A stretch of DNA of 64,000 nt. Source: Lateolabrax maculatus. Its lineage: Eukaryota > Chordata > Actinopteri > Acropomatiformes > Lateolabracidae. The stretch lies in NCBI GenBank assembly GCA_031216445.1, contig CM062214.1, forward strand, positions 7,216,001 to 7,280,000, given 5' to 3'. This document shows positions 43,401 through 55,100 of the stretch, piece after piece. The translations under genes and the position numbers were made by a program. The notes beneath the pieces were generated by a model, which worked only from the letters and a program-made list of their open reading frames with translations, was not told the origin of the DNA and made no database searches. The first letter of the stretch is position 1, and each line of letters begins with the position of its first letter.

Positions 43401-44255
43401 TGTTAATAACTAAAATGTTGGCTCTCTTTCTCCTCATTCCGTACAATATTGTGCTGGGTGTGACGTCTTGTTATTGTTCTTCTGCGCATGCGGGTCAGTT
43501 CAGGACCGTGATCAGTTCCCACTGGAATCTGATATTGGCCACATTTAAAACATTATGTGAACAGCCAAACAATAAAAATCTGATCTGAACAATAAAATGA
43601 AACCTAAGGCCTGCAGTGTGAACGTAGCCTTAGTTTGGAGTGCGATTCAATATCGGTGAAGTGGGTGCATATTATGAGTAGGCCTTCTGCGACATTACCC
43701 ACCGCAGGCGTGGGGCTCATCACTTGCCAACCCCCAAGGACTTTGTTTAAAAGGTTTTGCAGCCAAATTCACAATTTCAAAGCATTTATAGATGAAAAGC
43801 CGATAAAGAAGTCCAACATCTGCTGCATGTCTCACGGTACCTGTGGACCGGCCTCCAACATACAGACCTTAAGCTGAAAACTCCCTGTTAATCAGTGATT
43901 CTGATCTTATTGAAGATTGGATCTGATATTCTTTTTTCCCCAGATCACTGTCGTCTAGATTTGTACGCTTGCTAACTTTTGATCATCATGAGGTCGACCA
44001 ATTATCCGTCCAACTGATGAGTGAATTTACTTACTGTTTAAGTCTAAAAAAATTATTTTTTTTCCCTTTTAAACGTTTAATCTTTTTTTGAATGCTGTAT
44101 ATGTTTTAATATTTGCACCCTCTGGGAGTGGTAGCTTTGTTAAATGATTTATAAAGTAAAGTGCTTCACTGAAGGGAGAAAGTAACAGAACAGTAATGGT
44201 CTACTGTTGGCTATCTATCACCAGTTTCTTGCCTTTCGTGTACACATTATAGGCA

Positions 44256-44327
44256 GGGCTCGTCCGGGATTTGAACCCGGGACCTCTCGCACCCGAAGCG
44301 AGAATCATACCCCTAGACCAACGAGCC
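44256..44327 (-). tRNA. tRNA-Pro (anticodon CGG)
   Basis: Intact body with loop TTCGGGT, anticodon CGG; the sole CGG gene in the cluster. It occupies the same relative place after copy B as the UGG gene at 40806 does after copy A. Sequence further left (TGCACCCTCTGGGAGT at about 44113, matching TGTACCCTCTGGGAGT at about 40501) supports a common origin. No run of four T lies within about 200 bases past its 3' end on -. Confidence 0.95.
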
Positions 44328-45025
44328 GCCTGCTGACAACATGTGGCCAGAGGCCCGGTGGGGCAGCACGGACCTCTGCGTGTCTGGCTGACTTCTGTCA
44401 TCCACATCCTCTCCGTCAACACTGAGAACTGTGTGGTGGTCTTTGGTTTCACTATGACAAACACAATGGTCATGTTTTGCTTATTTAAATATCAGAATTA
44501 TGATGTGACCTTCTGTAGCCTAGTTATTTAATATAAACCTTTTTCATCCTGTAAGGTGCAACTGAGTGCAGTGTGGCTCGTGTATGTCCTGGTCTTTCGT
44601 GACCTTTAACCCCAGTGTTTATCAGCTGGGATCGACCCCAGCACCCAAAACCAGCACCCAAAACCAAAACCAGCACCCAAAACCAGCACCACACCGCCAG
44701 ACCATGGAGCCTGTGACCTGTGCGATTTATCCCTGTGTCCGGCCTGTCAGGTTCAACAACAGTGCAATCACACCACTGTCAGACTGCTTGTGATAGTAAC
44801 ACAAATCTGTGATTAGTCGAAGCTGTCTGGCGCTAGGTTAAATTCATTTATTGATACATGCAATATTCACATTCCACGTTGTCTAAATCCATTAGCTGCC
44901 TGCAAGTCAGCGCATGGGTCGTAGGTGACCCACGTTCCCTCCACAGTCCGCATGCTTAGCTTTGGGCTAGCGGACCCGCATCAGCGCCTGCCAGGTCCCG
45001 GGTGGTTTGGAGTCACTTTAACAAG
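44328..45025. other. Spacer and presumed setd6 promoter
   Basis: This stretch contains the minisatellite and then, from about 44880, GC-richer sequence that leads into the setd6 first exon. That part is the likely promoter and 5' UTR. No TATA box is evident in the last 100 bases. No other gene is recognised. Confidence 0.5.
44638..44692. repeat. Short minisatellite (CAGCACCCAAAAC unit)
   Basis: Four or five imperfect copies of a 13-base CAGCACCCAAAAC unit, between the last tRNA and setd6. Confidence 0.85.
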
Positions 45026-47522
45026 ATGGCAACTGCAGCGAAACGACCCAAGGTTACAATTTAATCACTTTTACCCAAACAAAAACCACAGAGGGGACGC
45101 CGCTGTGGCGCCACGCCTGTACGTAACTCCGTGCTGTTAGCCGGCGGGCTAAAGGTCTGAGCGCAGCTCGTGTGTCCCAGCTGTCGCTGCTCCCCGTCCA
45201 CCAGGCGGTCTCCCGCGCGGCTCTGTCTTAAACACAGCGACACTTTGAGAGCAGAACTGGCCCGGTGTTAACATTGACGATGGTGTTTGTGTGTTGTGTC
45301 CACGCTCTGACAGGTCGACGGCGCCCTGCACAGCTTCCTGCGGTGGTGCGACGGAGTCGGTTTGGCACTCAGCGAAAAGGTTCGTCGTCCGTCCGTCCGT
45401 CCCCGGGCCGGCCTGTGATCTGTGTGTTCCCGCTCACTGCTTCTTGAAGAACGTGCCCTAACTCTGTTCACCTGGCCAGGTATTTTTTTATTTTTCTTTT
45501 CTAATAAGGGTCTCTCTTCCCCTCTGTAGGTGCGCGTGAGTAAGGAGGGGACCGTGGCAGAGTACGGGATGCTGGCGGAGGACGACATAGAGGAGGGGGA
45601 GGTTTTGTTCACCATCCCCAGATCGGCTCTCCTGCACCAGGGGTCGACCGGGGTCTCGGCCCTGCTGGAGGAAGGTCTGCAGCTCAATGAGTGTTTGTCC
45701 AGGATCGAGCCCGTCGCCCCCCCCCCCGGTTTGTGACCTGTCCTCTGTATCCCTCACAGAGAGGTCCCGTCTGGAGAGCTCGTCCGGCTGGGTCCCCCTG
45801 CTGCTGGCTCTGCTGCACGAGTACACGTCCCCGCAGTCCCGCTGGAGGCCCTACCTGTCCCTGTGGACCGACTTCAGGACGCTGGACCAGCCCATGTTCT
45901 GGTGAGAGAGACGGTTTTAAAGTCCGAGTCCAAACCCCCCCGTCCCGGACGTCGATCCGTCCAGGGACCTCGAGCGTTCTTTGCGGTAATTTCCAGTCCG
46001 TCCGTTCAGGTCTAAAGAGGAGAGAGACGGACTGCTGAGGGGAACGGGTATTCCGGAGGCTGTGGACCGAGACGTGGCTAACATCCGGAGGGAATACGCA
46101 GAGGTGGTCCTCCCCTTCATCGCCAAGCATCCTGACGTCTGGAGCCCCGGCACACACACGCTGGAGCTGTACACACAGCTGGTGGCCTTCGTCATGGCCT
46201 ACAGGTCAGTGAGCCCGAGGCAACATACGCTCGCCCACGTGAAGTGTCCGGATCTTCTTTTTCTCTTGACGTCCTCCTAAATTCACCTGTGATCGCTTTC
46301 GTCCATCCGCTCCCTGTCCCCCCCCCCGTCCTCTGTAGTTTCCAGGAGCCACAGGAAGAGGAGGAGGACGACGATGATGATGACGACGATGATGAGGGAG
46401 AGCAGGAGGCGGCCCCCAACCCACCGATGATGGTTCCCATGGCCGACATGCTTAACCACGTGTCCAATCACAATGCTAATCTGGAGTTTACACCGGTGAG
46501 GGGACATGTCCACTCCTGACTACTACTGATGGACATTTATTTCAGTATATTTGACACTGGGACCTACGCAGCGAATGAACTCTTCTTGTCCTCTTCCTCT
46601 CTCTCGTTCACTCTTCGCTCCACCTTTCTCAGGACAGTCTGAAGATGGTGTGCGTGCGGCCCATCCGTAAAGGCGAGGAGGTGTTCAACACCTACGGGCA
46701 GATGGCCAACTGGCAGCTGCTGCACATGTACGGCTTCACGGAGCCGCATGGAAGCAACGGCAACGACACCGCCGACGTCCCCATCACCAGCCTCTACGAA
46801 GCCGCCACACAGGGTGACTGTTGACACGCGACAGTGCCACAAGAGACACCTGTTGGAGGATGATGGTACACTTCCTCTTAGCCCTCCCTCCTCATGGCGT
46901 CCACCCTCCCCTTCTCTTCCCAGGTATTCAGTCTGATTTGGACCGGCGGCTGGTGGAGGAGCAGTGGGAGACGCTGTGTCAGATGATGCAAGAGAAGACG
47001 GCCATCGTCTTCGGCAAACAGGGCTGCCTGACAGACGCAGAGCTGCACACTGTGCTGAAGGTGAGGGGCTAAATCCGTCAGTGCTGTTTATATTACATGT
47101 TTGCTCAGAAAAAAACACACAAGAAGAAAAAACATGGTTATTTGAGGAATGGTTGTCATTGGAAACCTAACTTTTGCTTCATGCGCCTTCAGGTGCTGTG
47201 CATGTCGCAGGAGGAGTTCTCAGAGTTCAAAGACAATGAAGGGTGGGAGGAGGACGAAGAGGAAGACGAGAAGATTTCCCTCGCTTTCTCAAACGAGGGT
47301 CTCCCGGGGTTAAAGGCTTCATGGAAACGGCTAATTCACGAAGCAGCCCGCCTGACTGTGAGGTCCTACGGCGAGGAGGAGGGCGTCCACAGCGACCAGG
47401 CGCTGATGGAGGACAAGGCGGCGCTCGCAGGACTGAGCAGCAGGCAGCTGAATGCGCTGCAGGTACGCCACGGACAGAAGAGCATCCTGCACAGACTGAT
47501 GGCGCTCACAGTCGTGAGTTGA
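45026..47522 (+). CDS. setd6: Protein-lysine N-methyltransferase SETD6
   Basis: Nine exons join in frame to 459 aa (human 473 or 449 by isoform): 45026-45052, 45314-45379, 45530-45674, 45760-45901, 46010-46204, 46339-46495, 46633-46813, 46924-47060, 47193-47522. The start gives MATAAKRPK, like human MATQAKRPR. The SET domain is split by an insert as in the family: N-SET ([20 protein letters not shown]), the insert with [13 protein letters not shown], then C-SET with [13 protein letters not shown] (about 230-242) and [11 protein letters not shown] with the expected catalytic Tyr at about 265. The C-terminal Rubisco-LSMT-type substrate-binding domain follows (VLCMSQEEF ... [12 protein letters not shown]). 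Human SETD6 monomethylates RelA Lys310 and other nuclear targets. An unusual acidic run (four Glu, nine Asp, Glu) lies at about 198-211. It is tail to tail with cnot1. Confidence 0.97.
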
Positions 47523-47598
47523 GCCGCAGCGGTGAGCAGGACCACAGGATCAGTTTGTACTTTTGTATCAACGGGAAAACCTCTCTCAAAATACTGTG

Positions 47599-47604
47599 AA
47601 TAAA
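47599..47604 (+). terminator. setd6: Poly(A) signal of setd6
   Basis: AATAAA lies 77 bases after the setd6 stop codon, with T/G-rich sequence downstream. It implies a very short 3' UTR. Confidence 0.75.
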
Positions 47605-48325
47605 TGTTTTTCCTGAAGACTCTCTGATTTTCACTCCTGTTTACACACACTATCAGAGTACTGATACGCAACATGTTTTTCTATCATCTGTACATAAAAC
47701 AGGGCTAATGATGACACAGCAGCTTTGTGCTACATTGGAACAAAATGAATCTGTGAGCTATAAACCAGCCAGCATATGTTCTTGTCACAAAGGTGGGGGT
47801 GTTTGTAACTGCACTTACTGGGAGGTCAATTCACATCTCTGAGTGGAGATGAAGGGAAAACATTTTCCATTTGAAAACATTTTTCCCTAATATGTAAAGA
47901 TGAACGACAGCCTCAATTATCATCTAGTTAATTATTTAAAAAAATAAATCTAACTTTGGATACACTTGTAGAATGTGAATGTTTTTGTAGGTAATACCTA
48001 AAGTTAACCGGTGCAGTGTCCTGTAATCACGGCAGGCCACAGTCATCTGGATGTACATACTGAACATTTCACATTTTCTAATAACAGTATTTTGATGAAA
48101 AATATGTAAAACATGAGACCTTCATCAAAAAGAATATTAAAACATTCAATAGTTTATAAGTCACAGCTGCACCCAGTCAGAAAAAACTAATACAATGGAC
48201 TATTTAATGTACATGAATCAAGTTCATAAAAATAGACAGCTCCTTTTGAAACACCTGGTACGTCAGCACCATCCAATTACTCTTGTAGTCCCTGAATGAA
48301 CACAGATGCGTTGCAGTTTGAATGC
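47605..48325. other. Spacer between convergent setd6 and cnot1
   Basis: About 700 bases of AT-rich DNA between the setd6 poly(A) signal and the presumed cnot1 poly(A) signal. I see no gene or repeat in it. Confidence 0.55.
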
Positions 48326-49170
48326 TTTATTTCCTGTATGTATGCATACTGCAGTTAAGTAGCAAGAACTAAAGGCAAACTAGAAAGGACTACAAAATAC
48401 AACACATGGACCAATACATTTACAAAACATTCAAAATGTTACAAAATGGGCTGTATTGGTCCTTCTATTGTTGTTCTTCAATTTGGATCTTTGTACAAAT
48501 TGTCAAGATACGATGTCACCATCACTTTGCACAATTTACAAGTGCCAGGGAGAGACTTCCAGAGCCAGTTTCAAATGGACAAACCATCAGCAAACTGTCT
48601 CCACCGACGCACCAGGAGTAGACCCCCACCCCACCTGGGAGACTTAACTCCATCTTCCTGTCCCACTCAGGGATAAAAAGGAATCAAATGAAAAGCAGGC
48701 AGCTTTTTTTTCTTCAATCATCTACCATTCAGCCTCTGAAAGCAAAAAAAGTCAGAAAAAAGTATTTGTGTGGGAGGGAAGCAAACCAAGGACTTTGGTA
48801 GTGAGTGAAAATATGTTACAATGTCTTTACATGTCAGGATACATTTTATTTGACATGTGCATTGCTCTCCACTTATCTATGCTCCCGTTCTCCCTTTTCT
48901 CCAATATTTACATCAAAGCATCAAAAAAGTATATTAAACAGCATGTTTCAATCCATTCTCTCCATCTCAATTCAGCCCCCAAAGGGATAAACAAAAATCT
49001 AACTCCTTAGATCCGTGAGCAGTAGTCCTTTTCATCCACATTTCAAATGACTGTGGTTGCCAGTTTATCCAGTGCCAACAGTAAAGAGGGAGGTGGGTGT
49101 GTGTGTGGTGGGGGAGTGGGTCAAGGCCGCGGCATCTCTCCCGAGGGCTACGAGCTGGCTGGTGTACAGG
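48326..49170 (-). other. cnot1: 3' UTR of cnot1 with poly(A) signal
   Basis: The - strand sequence after the cnot1 stop (49171-49173) shows no open frame of interest. It ends at an AATAAA complementary to 48326-48331, giving a 3' UTR of about 840 bases. T-rich and TGTA-bearing stretches are present. The extent is inferred. Confidence 0.6.
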
Positions 49171-52100
49171 CTAGCTGGCACCGGTGCCCTCCATCACCTG
49201 CTGGGCCTGTTTCTGTCCCATGCAGCACTGGGCTACTGACTGGAACAGCCTGAGGAGAGAGGGGGGGAGACAACGTTAAAGAATGGCAGCGGACGTCGCT
49301 TTAACCTCTTTATCATTATCAAAAAACTCTCTCTAAAAAACAAACAGCAAAGCCTACAGTGAATTCATCCCTCACAAGTATGGCCTGTGCGGAGTCAAAC
49401 AGGGAACCTACTTTTCAATCTCAGGGGCACAGTGCACAAAGTCGTGGCTCCAGAACTTGAAGGCAGGATTCTTGATCAGCTCGATGAAGGTGATGAGGAG
49501 ACCCCACGGGTGAGGCCGGTTCACTATCAGCCTCTCCAGCAGAACCCTGGAAGAGGAGGAGGAAGCTTTAACTTACAGCAGTGGTAGTTAACGTCAATTT
49601 GGTGACGGCTCCGTGAATTCTTTCTGCTAAAATAATAAAGTCACTCAGATCTCACCTGGTGATCTGCTCCTGGATGGCCTCGGTGTTGGCCTCAGCGAAC
49701 AGATAGAGCATGGTGCAGCTGAAGTAGTGAGTGTGGCTGTTGGGGTAGCGCAGCTGATTGGCGATTGCGTTCAAGAACAGGTAACGCCCTGAAAAGACAT
49801 GACAGCAGAGACCTGGTAAGAGTGCTCGGCTTTGATTCAGTGCAGATAAACACACACAAAAATAAAACGCTGAATTGCCCATGCACTTGTGTGGTCTGCG
49901 TGCTGCCACCTTACCCTCAGTGTCCAGGTCCACGGCCAGGTTCTGGAAGATATCCATGTGTGCAGAGTGGGTGATCGTGCTCATGGAGGGGGTGCTGCCC
50001 TTGTTGTGGATGTGAGCGATCGCCTGTGTACCTACATACAACACTAGAGCATTGATCAGCTGGATGTTGTAGCGGTTTCCTGGCTCATTAGACACCTGTG
50101 AGACAAAACAGTACAAATTAACACAAAACTGTACTGTCGTGTGTTTAAGTGTAATATCTACAATTCTATTAAACACTGCTCCTACCTGCAGGTTGCTGCG
50201 CAGCTCAGACAAGAAAGTGACTGGTGAGCGAGTCTTCAGATACGAGTCCAGATCCTTCTTGAACTGAGAAGGCATAACGCCTGTGAAGTTGGTGAGGATG
50301 CGGGGAGCGATGTTGATCTCACTCAGCATGTCCACCTGCAGCCGGGGTGTGAATGAAACACAGATTTATGAGATCATTTGTCATCTAAACAAAGTTCAAA
50401 CTTTTCAGTTTGGACTTTTTGTTTGAACTTTGGGAGTGTGTAATTAACCGTTGATTTAAAAGTGCGTGGGTGTGTACCTTGAGATTGGGTGTGAAAGGGT
50501 CAGGGAGCCTCATGTTGCGTGGGAAGGCACTGAGGATGAGGTTGCGGAGCTGGATGCAGTTGGGTGGGATAACGTCGCAGAAGCCGTAATGGTAGTCACA
50601 CAGGAACTCCGGGAAGTCATGCAGCAGGACCAGGAGCACTCGCAGTGTGCCCTGAAACAGACAATTACAATAACAATCAGTTTTAATTAATTATATGCTA
50701 ACAAGATTTAAAAGTCTACAGCTACCATAAGCACCTGTAATACTTGTCACCAAAATGCAAGTTTAAGTGTCATGATATTGGTACTGGTTTTTCAAGGTAT
50801 CACAGAAGAAAGTTATTCCTGCAAGCACATTGAGGAGAAATGAGAGCGCACCTTGTAGAGGATTTGCATAGGTTTGTTGAGCTCTACATTCCTCAGGAAT
50901 GGGGCCAGGTACTTGAAGAGATCAATCAGCAGCTGTGCGTACATCGGCCAACCCTTCAAGACAACATCAGTCTATTAGATCAAAATTCAGAAACCACAAA
51001 TATGGGGAAAGCAGGAATATTTGTATATTGACGGAACTGAACCCAAGGTTTTTTTTAAGTACGACAAAATGAGATAGTCTTGTTTTATTCTTGCAAACCT
51101 TCTGCTGCGGTGTGTGTGCTAGCATCCTGGCGATGAAGATGCGATGGGAGATGAGTTCCAGCCAGGCGTAGACAAAGCCCGGGGCTTTGGTGGGCCTCAG
51201 GATGTGGAAGGTATTGCTGCAGATGAAACGGAAATGTGAGTCCAAAAGAGAGTGCAATCATATAAAGACAGAAACAATTAAAACATCCCAATATCAGCCC
51301 TAGCTGATCCTTCTCTAGTCTGCACACTGTACACAGTTCCCTGGCAGGAGGAGACCCCTTCAGATGTGATCGATCCATGTGGATGTCTCACCAGAAGGCA
51401 GTGAGTGTCTGGAAGTTGATGGTCTCCAGGACATGTTCGGGGGCATTAAGTTCCAACAGCAGCATGATGAAAATGCGGTGGTATGGCAGCTGTTGGAATT
51501 CTGTCTGACGGACATCATGGTCCTGGATCAACACCCCAACTACGATACCCAGCACCTAGAAGGACAACGTAGAGTGCAATCAGAAGCAAGTAAACCAGCC
51601 GGCTGTCAGTAGTATCTTCAGAGATCAGCTTTTATATTGTCTGGGACTGTTGACATTTTAGAATCAAATGGAAATTATGATCATGCTTTCCAGTCAACAA
51701 TCAAAGATTCTGAGACACATTGATACATGGTTTAATTACCACAACCGAAAAACCATTTTGCTATAATGTTGCTAACAGTAATATTCTGAACTGTTCTGTC
51801 ACAGATACATCCAGTATATTTTTGTTTTCATGTTGCTGTACCTTGTTGAGGAGGTTGATTTTTGTCACTGTGTTGGTGGCCTCTCCAGAGTGTTTGACGA
51901 GCAGGGCTATGAGCCTAACAAAGGCATCCAGGTTGTGGTAACACTTGGCTCTGATGATGGCTGCACTGGCTGCTGGGTTGTGCTGCTGTTCAGCTTGTGC
52001 CCGATAGCTTATCTCCACACACATTTCTGTGCACAGCCGGAAGAACCTTGTGATCAGGTCGTCCGTCTTCAGGATGCCCTGCTGGTGCATCTGGAGGAGA

Positions 52101-55100
52101 AAGACACAGAGGCATAGGATTAACAAGAGGAACAAGGGTTACCATTTCTTTTAAACATCTGTATTTGACTTGACTGATAAAGGAGTGTTTACCTGGCCAA
52201 CAAAGGCAGAGAAAGCTTTGGTGCTATCCCTGCCAGCAGCAGCTGAGTGATACAGGTTGACCCATTCCCTCAGGAGGTACTCTGCCTTCTCTCTTAGGCC
52301 TGGGGGATCATCATATTCTGAAGCCTGTGAAATCCCAGAGTGCATCATGAAGTTGGGTCCGCCGTGGGCCCGGTCAATCATGGCCTCATAGTTGGAGCGA
52401 ACAACATCCATCAGCTGGGGAAGACTGGGAAAGAAGACAACGAGATGACACTGAGTCAGTTTTAACGCCTCTCACATTAGAGTCATTTGATTTATCCCAA
52501 GCTTGGTAAAAATTAGACCTTAATTTCTAGGCAGAATAGCAAAAACTCCTTCAAATGGCCTTGAATAAGTTTGTTCGTCATGACACATCTATTGACATCT
52601 ATGGCATGAGGTAAATGATGGCAACCAATCCTTGTTTTAGTGTTAAGCTTAGCAACATTAAATAAACACACTATTGTCTTCAAGCTAGTCCTGAAATGTT
52701 ATGTACTGAATTGGGTGATGAAAATTTGTGGTCCATGAATAAATAAATCAGCTAATCGTAGTGATCATTGCAGTGGTTTACCCCTCAGGTGCGTTGGCTC
52801 TGGAGTGTGCACAGGTCCTCATTAGAGTCTCAATTGTGTGGAAGAGGTCAGCCTCTGTGACATGGCTGACACTGCGTTCATCCACCAACAGCAGCTTCAC
52901 CAACTGCATGGCAAATGCAACTGCCATGTAGTGCAGTCCATTTTCCATTGACTAGAAGAAAACAATAGAACATTAGCTCGTACTGGCACTAGAAATTTTA
53001 CTTGGCCAGACAAAGATAAGTTATTGATTCAAAGATCCATTGATCAAGGTGCAGTGTCTATACATACAGTGTCCTCCATTATTTCCATTATAAAACACTG
53101 AACTATAGCGGATCTGAACGCAGAAAAAAGGCTTGACTACACGGTGTGCAGTGAAAAAAAACAAAATAAAAAAATTCTAAAAATGTTTAAGCATAAATAT
53201 AAAAAACTGACTGCATTCACAGCACACCCAAAACAAAAATCTCAAGATTGGAAAGATATAATAGTTAATAGCTCTAAGTGAAAGTGTGTGATGTGTACCT
53301 GTGCAAGGTGCAGGTCATACTGCTGCATATTCACGAGATGGTTCCTGATCAGAAGCTCAACTGCCTCTACGTTGTATTTATACTCATCACGACATTCAAT
53401 CAGACACCTATAAACATGATCAGACATGCCAAGCAGAATTATTACAAATATCCAATATATAGAGCCACCATGGGTAGGACATTTGACTTATTTTCAATAT
53501 CCCTCAAATCAAAGTGTTCAGATTCACAATATATAACAGTTAACATCATTCAAATCAGTGAGAGTGAAGGGATCTTAAGACAGCAGTGTAGGATAAATAA
53601 GGATTTGGAATCAGATGTGTTCTGACTCACCTGGTGATCTGCTTATTGCACCACTGTGGTCCGTAGGCACGTCCATCTTGTAGGGCTTTAAGCACCAGCA
53701 GGTGGCACTCCCTGTAGCGGAGCAGCAAGTCAGCATCAGCCCCACTAGTAGCATCCAGAAGACCTTCCACAGCCTGGGAAATACAGAAACCAACTTAGTA
53801 AAACAGTTCCTAATAATCCTCAACCTTGCCTCTCTCATACCATTTTTAAAAGACTTAACTGCAACTGTAGTAAGTAAATGCCCTACCTTCTGCAGTAGGC
53901 CAAGTGCGGCGATGCCGTCCCTGGAGTTTCTAGCCAAGGCCACAGCTTCCAGCAGGCTGCGCAGAGCCTGGGTCAGAGGGTTCATGGCAAGGGCTGGAGG
54001 GATGGCATGAAGATGCTGCTCCAAGTCTGCCATGCACTTATCATAGATCTGAGCCACATCATCCGTGGCCCATGCCTGTTGCTGTTAACAGGATACAGAG
54101 AGATGGAATTAAGTTCTGTGGGTTTAAAAGGGTGACCCCTCATCTGTGACATGAATGTCCTGACATTAACACAAATAGCACTTAGTTTAGTGCTGTTATT
54201 TTAGTTTTCTTATAAACTTTATTATGAGAACACCACAAAATTATTTAGGATAATCTTTTTTGGTTCACACTGGCAGAAATCAGAAAATTAACAAACATGA
54301 GTTTTTAATAAACCCCTTTCAACCGTCACTTCCCTGGTATTTTTAGCTCTTAAGTTTTGGTTGGGGGGGGGGTCACAAGAAAGAAAAAAAAACTCACCTT
54401 CATGGGCTGAGCCAAGAAGCCAGTGGGCTGGGAGAGGTCATTACTGGGTAGGAAACCTGGAACATTCCTGGCAAACTCCTCATACACAGCCAGTTGTTTG
54501 GGGTCCACTCCTCCCACCTACACCACACACATGCATTTTGTTACTTGACAGAAATGTGCAAAGTAGCACTGAATCATTATCCTATTGGACAGATCCAGTA
54601 ACTGAGGTAACTGTAAATTATGATTCAGCTGCAACTTGCATAAATTTGATTTGAAAGCCACAGCGATCTTACCTTAAGTCTGATCTGCTCAGGCATACGT
54701 TCAGCCTGGTAAGTCAGAACAACGGGATCACAATAACGACGGCCCTCTTGACGTGCGTGCTTCCTCAGCTCAAACTCCTAGAATAGAAGAGACCAGAATA
54801 AGAAATTTGACACTTTTCCTCTTGGTAAAATGTATTTTAAAAATAAAAAATAAAAATGTACATAAAAATTAACACAAAAGATACGAATGAGAGTTACACA
54901 ATTTACACTTGTGAAAGCCTTATGCATCCTCGCAGAGCAGTCTAGCTTTAAATTAGAGGAATACAGGTGTCATCGTTAGTCATCATGGCAATAAAAATGC
55001 CAAGTACCCAATTAAAAGCAACATGCATAATTCTGAAATAGTTGTAATTACTTGGTGTTATGAAAAAAACGTGTCACTATATTTACTTTTGCACTCTTTC

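Noticed and set aside
37600..44330. CRISPR-like or phage-like regularly spaced repeat
   Set aside because: The repeated element is a tRNA gene with irregular spacing in a vertebrate genome. No CRISPR features are present anywhere in the window.
45684..46157. 157-aa open frame antisense to setd6
   Set aside because: It overlaps verified setd6 exons and introns on the opposite strand and has no family resemblance. It is a by-product of high GC content.
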